Position numbers and translations under genes: made by a program. The notes beneath the pieces were generated by a model. That model saw only the letters and a program-made list of their open reading frames with translations. It was not told where the DNA came from and made no database searches. DNA of 64,000 nt, taken from positions 558,001-622,000 of the forward strand of contig NW_024037076.1 of the NCBI RefSeq assembly GCF_015706575.1, read 5' to 3'. Shown piece by piece: positions 60,880 to 64,000 of this stretch (positions are counted from its first letter, which is position 1; every line of letters starts with the position of its first letter). Source of the stretch: Patiria miniata. Taxonomy: Eukaryota > Echinodermata > Asteroidea > Valvatida > Asterinidae.

Positions 60880-61080
60880 CATATTTTAGGGTCATTTCGT
60901 TTAAATGGTGATATTCTTTGAACAGAATGAGCAATTTCTGTAAGTTTTTTCATCAAAAGGTAGCTTATGAAATTGGCTTTCCAGTTATTATTTTTCTTGG
61001 TGCTACATATTTTTTTTAATATGAAATGAATTTTAGGGGGATTGCGTTCCGCTTTTTTTTTTAAATTACCCTGTACATGA
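60880..61080. mobile_element. Right half of the mariner-like MITE
   Basis: It matches 33865-34035: TTAGGGTCATTTCGTTTAAA, GATATTCTTTGAACAG, TAGCTTATGAAATTGGCTTT, and CGTTCCGCTTTTTT near the end. The left half is missing. Confidence 0.7.
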
Positions 61081-61209
61081 AAAACCAAGGTACGTATGAC
61101 TAAAAAAAAATCTTCGGGGTCAGGTGGGGAGGGGGAGGGTAGTAAATGCCCCTCCAATCCCCAGTTAGGTTATAAATTGACTCCAAGCAACTGGCTACTA
61201 TGTACTCAC

Positions 61210-61303
61210 CTGTTGCAGAAGGGGCAGGTACATGAGCCTCCTGGTGCCTTTCAGTAGCCTGGGCATCAGTCCGTTGGCAGGCTGCTGCAGATTGCGCATC
61301 CAT
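61210..61303 (-). CDS. NLR gene B first coding exon
   Basis: The ATG at 61303 lies in a strong context (AGTACCATGG) and opens MDAQSAAACQRTDAQATERH, then QEAHVPAPSAT, ending in phase 1 at CAACAG with donor GTGAGT. It is homologous to the last repeat and tail of the gene A first exon (QSAAACQR, QEA-x-VP-x-PSA), but has one repeat unit instead of six. An acceptor-like ATTGACAG at about 61347 suggests 5' UTR in the same exon. The frame stays open upstream of the ATG, so an earlier start cannot be excluded. Confidence 0.6.
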
Positions 61304-61413
61304 GGTACTTTGGATCACCCGCCCACAAATGGAACTTGAGTCCCGTCTGTCAATGATAAATGAAAATCTGTGTCGTTTTTGGTTCGTTGGAAAGTAAACT
61401 GGTGAATAACGTA

Positions 61414-61590
61414 CAGTGAAATCTTGATAAGTCAAACTCTGATAACTCAAAACTTCTGTAAGTCAAACAAAGAATCCATTTCCTTCAGTAGTATAACAAT
61501 GACATACAACCCTGCTTTTAAACTCAAAACTCTACTTAAGTCAAATGTTGAACCAGTAGCCTTGAGGTTTGACTTATCGAGATTTAACTG
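61414..61590. mobile_element. Tigger/pogo-like MITE (177 bp)
   Basis: TA duplications flank CAGTGAAATCTTGATAAGTC on the left and GACTTATCGAGATTTAACTG on the right, with AACTC/GAGTT-rich arms. This is the end structure of pogo/Tigger-type mariner relatives. No transposase. Confidence 0.75.
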
Positions 61591-61849
61591 TACTTTGAAA
61601 CACACCCACGACCACTGACAAAGCAAAATGCACGACCAAGCTAGTCTGGAAATTTGGGACTCTCAACAAACCTGCTTGATTTTCGCATTGCATCATAGGT
61701 TTAAATGACAAACAACCAATCCAGTTTATGTACAATCCTATTGGGGCAGTGAATAAGTCATGCATTAATTTTTTTCTCAATATTTTTCCTAAATTAACTG
61801 ATTATCTATTCACCTGGTAAAGCGTAAAATATTATGAGAAACATAAATT

Positions 61850-63231
61850 GTAAATAAAATAATTCTGTAATGCTTTATCAATTTGCTAATGATACATGAT
61901 TGTATTTGAGCGTATAGAGGATAAACGTGTCTAGGTGGTTATGGGGCGGGGCTGTCTGGTACGGGAATTAGTGCACATACAGTGTATTACAAAGTGGTCT
62001 ATTATTGTGACGTGTATGTAATAAGATTTATATTCTGTTTGGTTAGGTGACTGAACTTGATCAATTGCTTTCATTGAGTTAGTTGAACTTTTGTTAAATT
62101 TACTTAAAGTCCCAACCCCCAAAATACCTGTATATAACACCCGATTTCACAAACTACACGGAGCATTTTGTCAATAAATGCTACAATATTTCCCCGCGGC
62201 TCACGACATCAATCAATGGAGTTTGAGATGATGACATCAGGATACAACATTGGAGTACGTATTATGAGGTCACAATACAAGCCAAATCACATCACACCAA
62301 TAAATCTTCTTTTTTTGTTATTCAAAACTTATAACCTCCAACTCAGACTGAGATTCGGATATGTGTCGCACAGACTCGTATTATTACATGTATTGGTATA
62401 CCCGGACTTCGATATAGACTTTAGGATTGGACTCGACGATATTGATTTTAATTACTAAAGAAAATGCTTCATACGGTTTAAACAGGATCCTTGCAAGCGA
62501 CCTGCAGTATATATATGAACTAGAGCTCTGCCTGTGGCCTTGGATGTGAGGCTTTGATAGCGCACCTGCATGGAATACGAACGCACTTATTATGCAAATG
62601 ACCATAAGAAAAGATCAAGTCGCAAGCTTGGCATAGATCATAGGTCGCTGCACAAGCATAATGCACCTATAGCCGGTGTCGAGTGTTGCAAAGCAAGTTT
62701 GACGAACGATGTGTCTGCTACAAAGGCACCAGAAGTGGATAGCAGGGTTATGTACATGTAAATATTATGTTATGGAGTTTAATGGCGGATGTTTGAGGAC
62801 GGTACGCGGCGAATGTACACAGTACCTGTGATATTCCATGCAGGGACGCCATTTTGTAAAATATAATTGCGATACAATGCAATGACGCTGGTAATTATAT
62901 TTTAATTACCATCAAGTGCTTCAGCAGGGGCGGAGCCAGAAATTAGATGGGGGCAGACGGTTAAGTCATTAATTATGGCTTCTGAATTACAAGTATTTTG
63001 AAAGGGTGCATCATGATGAAGGGCACAGACACATTTGTGCGAAAATCACTCCAAGTTTAGTTAAAATATGGTGTGCCTAGAAGAATGATCTCTTATATTA
63101 TGCAATAATATTGCTAAATTTTTACTCCATATGTGTACGATGCCACATTCCCATGTCAACATCTCTAAAAGCGTTGCAAAAAACGCGCAAAAAGTGAGGA
63201 TTTCCATTCAGCAGTTAATGTAACACTAGTG
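61850..63231 (+). repeat. Array repeat, long-form-like copy beyond the NLR cluster
   Basis: 61850-62310 matches 17250-17700 and 1000-1440. 62310-63060 matches the left part of the array unit, and 63061-63231 a shortened further part. It is more diverged than units 2-7. Orientation is the same as the array at 0.6-20.4 kb. Interrupted at 63232 by a nested insertion. Confidence 0.85.
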
Positions 63232-63918
63232 ACGTACGTAGCACGGTCATTTTGATTGGGGGTAAAATTTCTTGAAAATGGCACTTGCATATCCGTGCAT
63301 GGTGAAATGTAGACACGTATTTTTCCGGACACTTGGCATCCGTAAAATCAAAAAGTGTGTGTGTGTGTGGGTGAGCTTGTCTTACATACGCAGTGTGGAC
63401 TTCCGAACAAAAGACGTCCACATAATGTAGGTAGCACCGACGAAGTGTGGACTTGCCCACGTCCACACAGTGTTTCCCCATTTCTGGAAAACAGGTTTAG
63501 AGGCATTTTTGGGTTAGGTTTATCCGTAGCAGAATGAAGAGAATCACTAAAGGGCATCATTGAAAAAAAATTGGGTTGTAAGAGTTTTCACAGTTTGAGA
63601 AAAATGAGTTTTTCCACTGGTGTTCCTTAACTACACGAAAAGAAAGGAAAGTCCACACAAGGTATGTGAAACAAGTATGTGTGTGTGTGTGGGGGGGGGG
63701 TACCATCTGTCGATGGCGGCGCTGTTCAAAACCGACGATTTTGCAAACTTACGGATAATATATGGTGCTTTTCAGGGCGATAAATGCTTGAAAATCAACA
63801 AAAGGCTGATGGCAACAAAAAGGGAACAACTTCTTTAAAAAAAAGCAAGTTGTTTTCAAAATATTGGAGGGGGGGGTTAAATATCCTCTTAGCCCCCCCC
63901 CCCACCGCTGGCTACGCC
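63232..63918. mobile_element. Nested insertion of MITEs into the array repeat
   Basis: Array sequence stops after AACACTA and resumes with AACACTAATTACTG at 63919, giving a 7-8 bp direct repeat as expected for hAT. Ends GTGACGTACGTAGC and GGCTACGCCCATG are related as imperfect inverted repeats. Inside lies an inverse copy of the GTGTGGAC-ended MITE (63375-63665), flanked by GT-rich runs and G tracts, so at least two insertions are stacked. Confidence 0.7.
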
Positions 63919-64000
63919 CATGAACACTAATTACTGCATGAACAACACACACAAAAGCTGTGGCTTACATTGTGAGTTTTAATCTGTAATGAAAAAAAGG
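63919..64000 (+). repeat. Array repeat continuing off the window end
   Basis: AACACTAATTACTGCATGAAC and TGTGAGTTTTAATCTG match the unit at, for example, 18838-18910. The right limit is outside the window. Confidence 0.8.

Noticed and set aside
1-64000. LTR retroelements, Polintons or other virus-like elements
   Set aside because: No reverse transcriptase with integrase, capsid, envelope or polymerase signature and no long terminal direct repeats were seen. The only reverse transcriptase trace is the LINE 3' fragment at 20378-21040.

Overview
The window looks like nuclear DNA of a marine invertebrate deuterostome, most likely an echinoderm. The reasons are two large Death/NACHT/LRR-type NLR receptor genes with intron-less NACHT-LRR exons and phase-1 upstream exons (a family greatly expanded in sea urchins and amphioxus), many short hAT and mariner MITEs, tRNA-derived SINEs, and AT-rich intergenic DNA. 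No virus-like or LTR element, CRISPR array, rRNA gene or functional tRNA gene was recognised.

Layout. (1) About 0.6-20.4 kb is a head-to-tail array of a 2.43 kb repeat in + orientation. Four units form two copies of a 4,864 bp higher-order dimer. One unit has an internal deletion of about 290 bp. The last complete unit is a 3.6 kb long form that carries a CpG-rich, promoter-like segment of about 1.2 kb absent from the 2.43 kb form. A LINE 3' fragment ends the array. (2) 21-32 kb and 43.6-54.3 kb are two copies of one segmental duplication. Each ends in a giant NACHT-LRR exon on the - strand (27025-32075 and 49671-54301). (3) 32-38 kb holds the upstream exons of the first gene (a 40-residue Gly/Asn motif exon, a Death-domain exon and an N-terminal exon with 16-residue repeats), plus a truncated NACHT pseudogene. 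(4) 38-43.5 kb is gene-poor and filled with MITEs and a 145 bp tandem repeat. (5) 54.3-61.4 kb holds the upstream exons of the second gene: N-terminal exon, two tandem Gly/Asn motif exons and a Pro/Ser/Thr linker exon. (6) From about 61.85 kb the array repeat returns in the same orientation and runs off the end, so array DNA brackets the NLR cluster.

Working gene models, both on the - strand. Gene A joins 37954-37624, 37414-37151, 33252-33133 and 32075-27025. Every internal junction is phase 1 and the total of 5,766 nt is an open frame of 1,921 residues. Gene B joins 61303-61210, 60734-60615, 59533-59372, 58784-58692 and 54301-49671, again all phase 1, 5,100 nt and 1,699 residues. Gene A carries a Death domain plus one Gly/Asn motif. 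Gene B has no visible Death exon but two Gly/Asn motifs. The motif resembles amyloid signalling motifs such as RHIM, which suggests that modular exon cassettes change the output domain of these NLRs. Splice sites were read by eye and are unconfirmed by transcripts.
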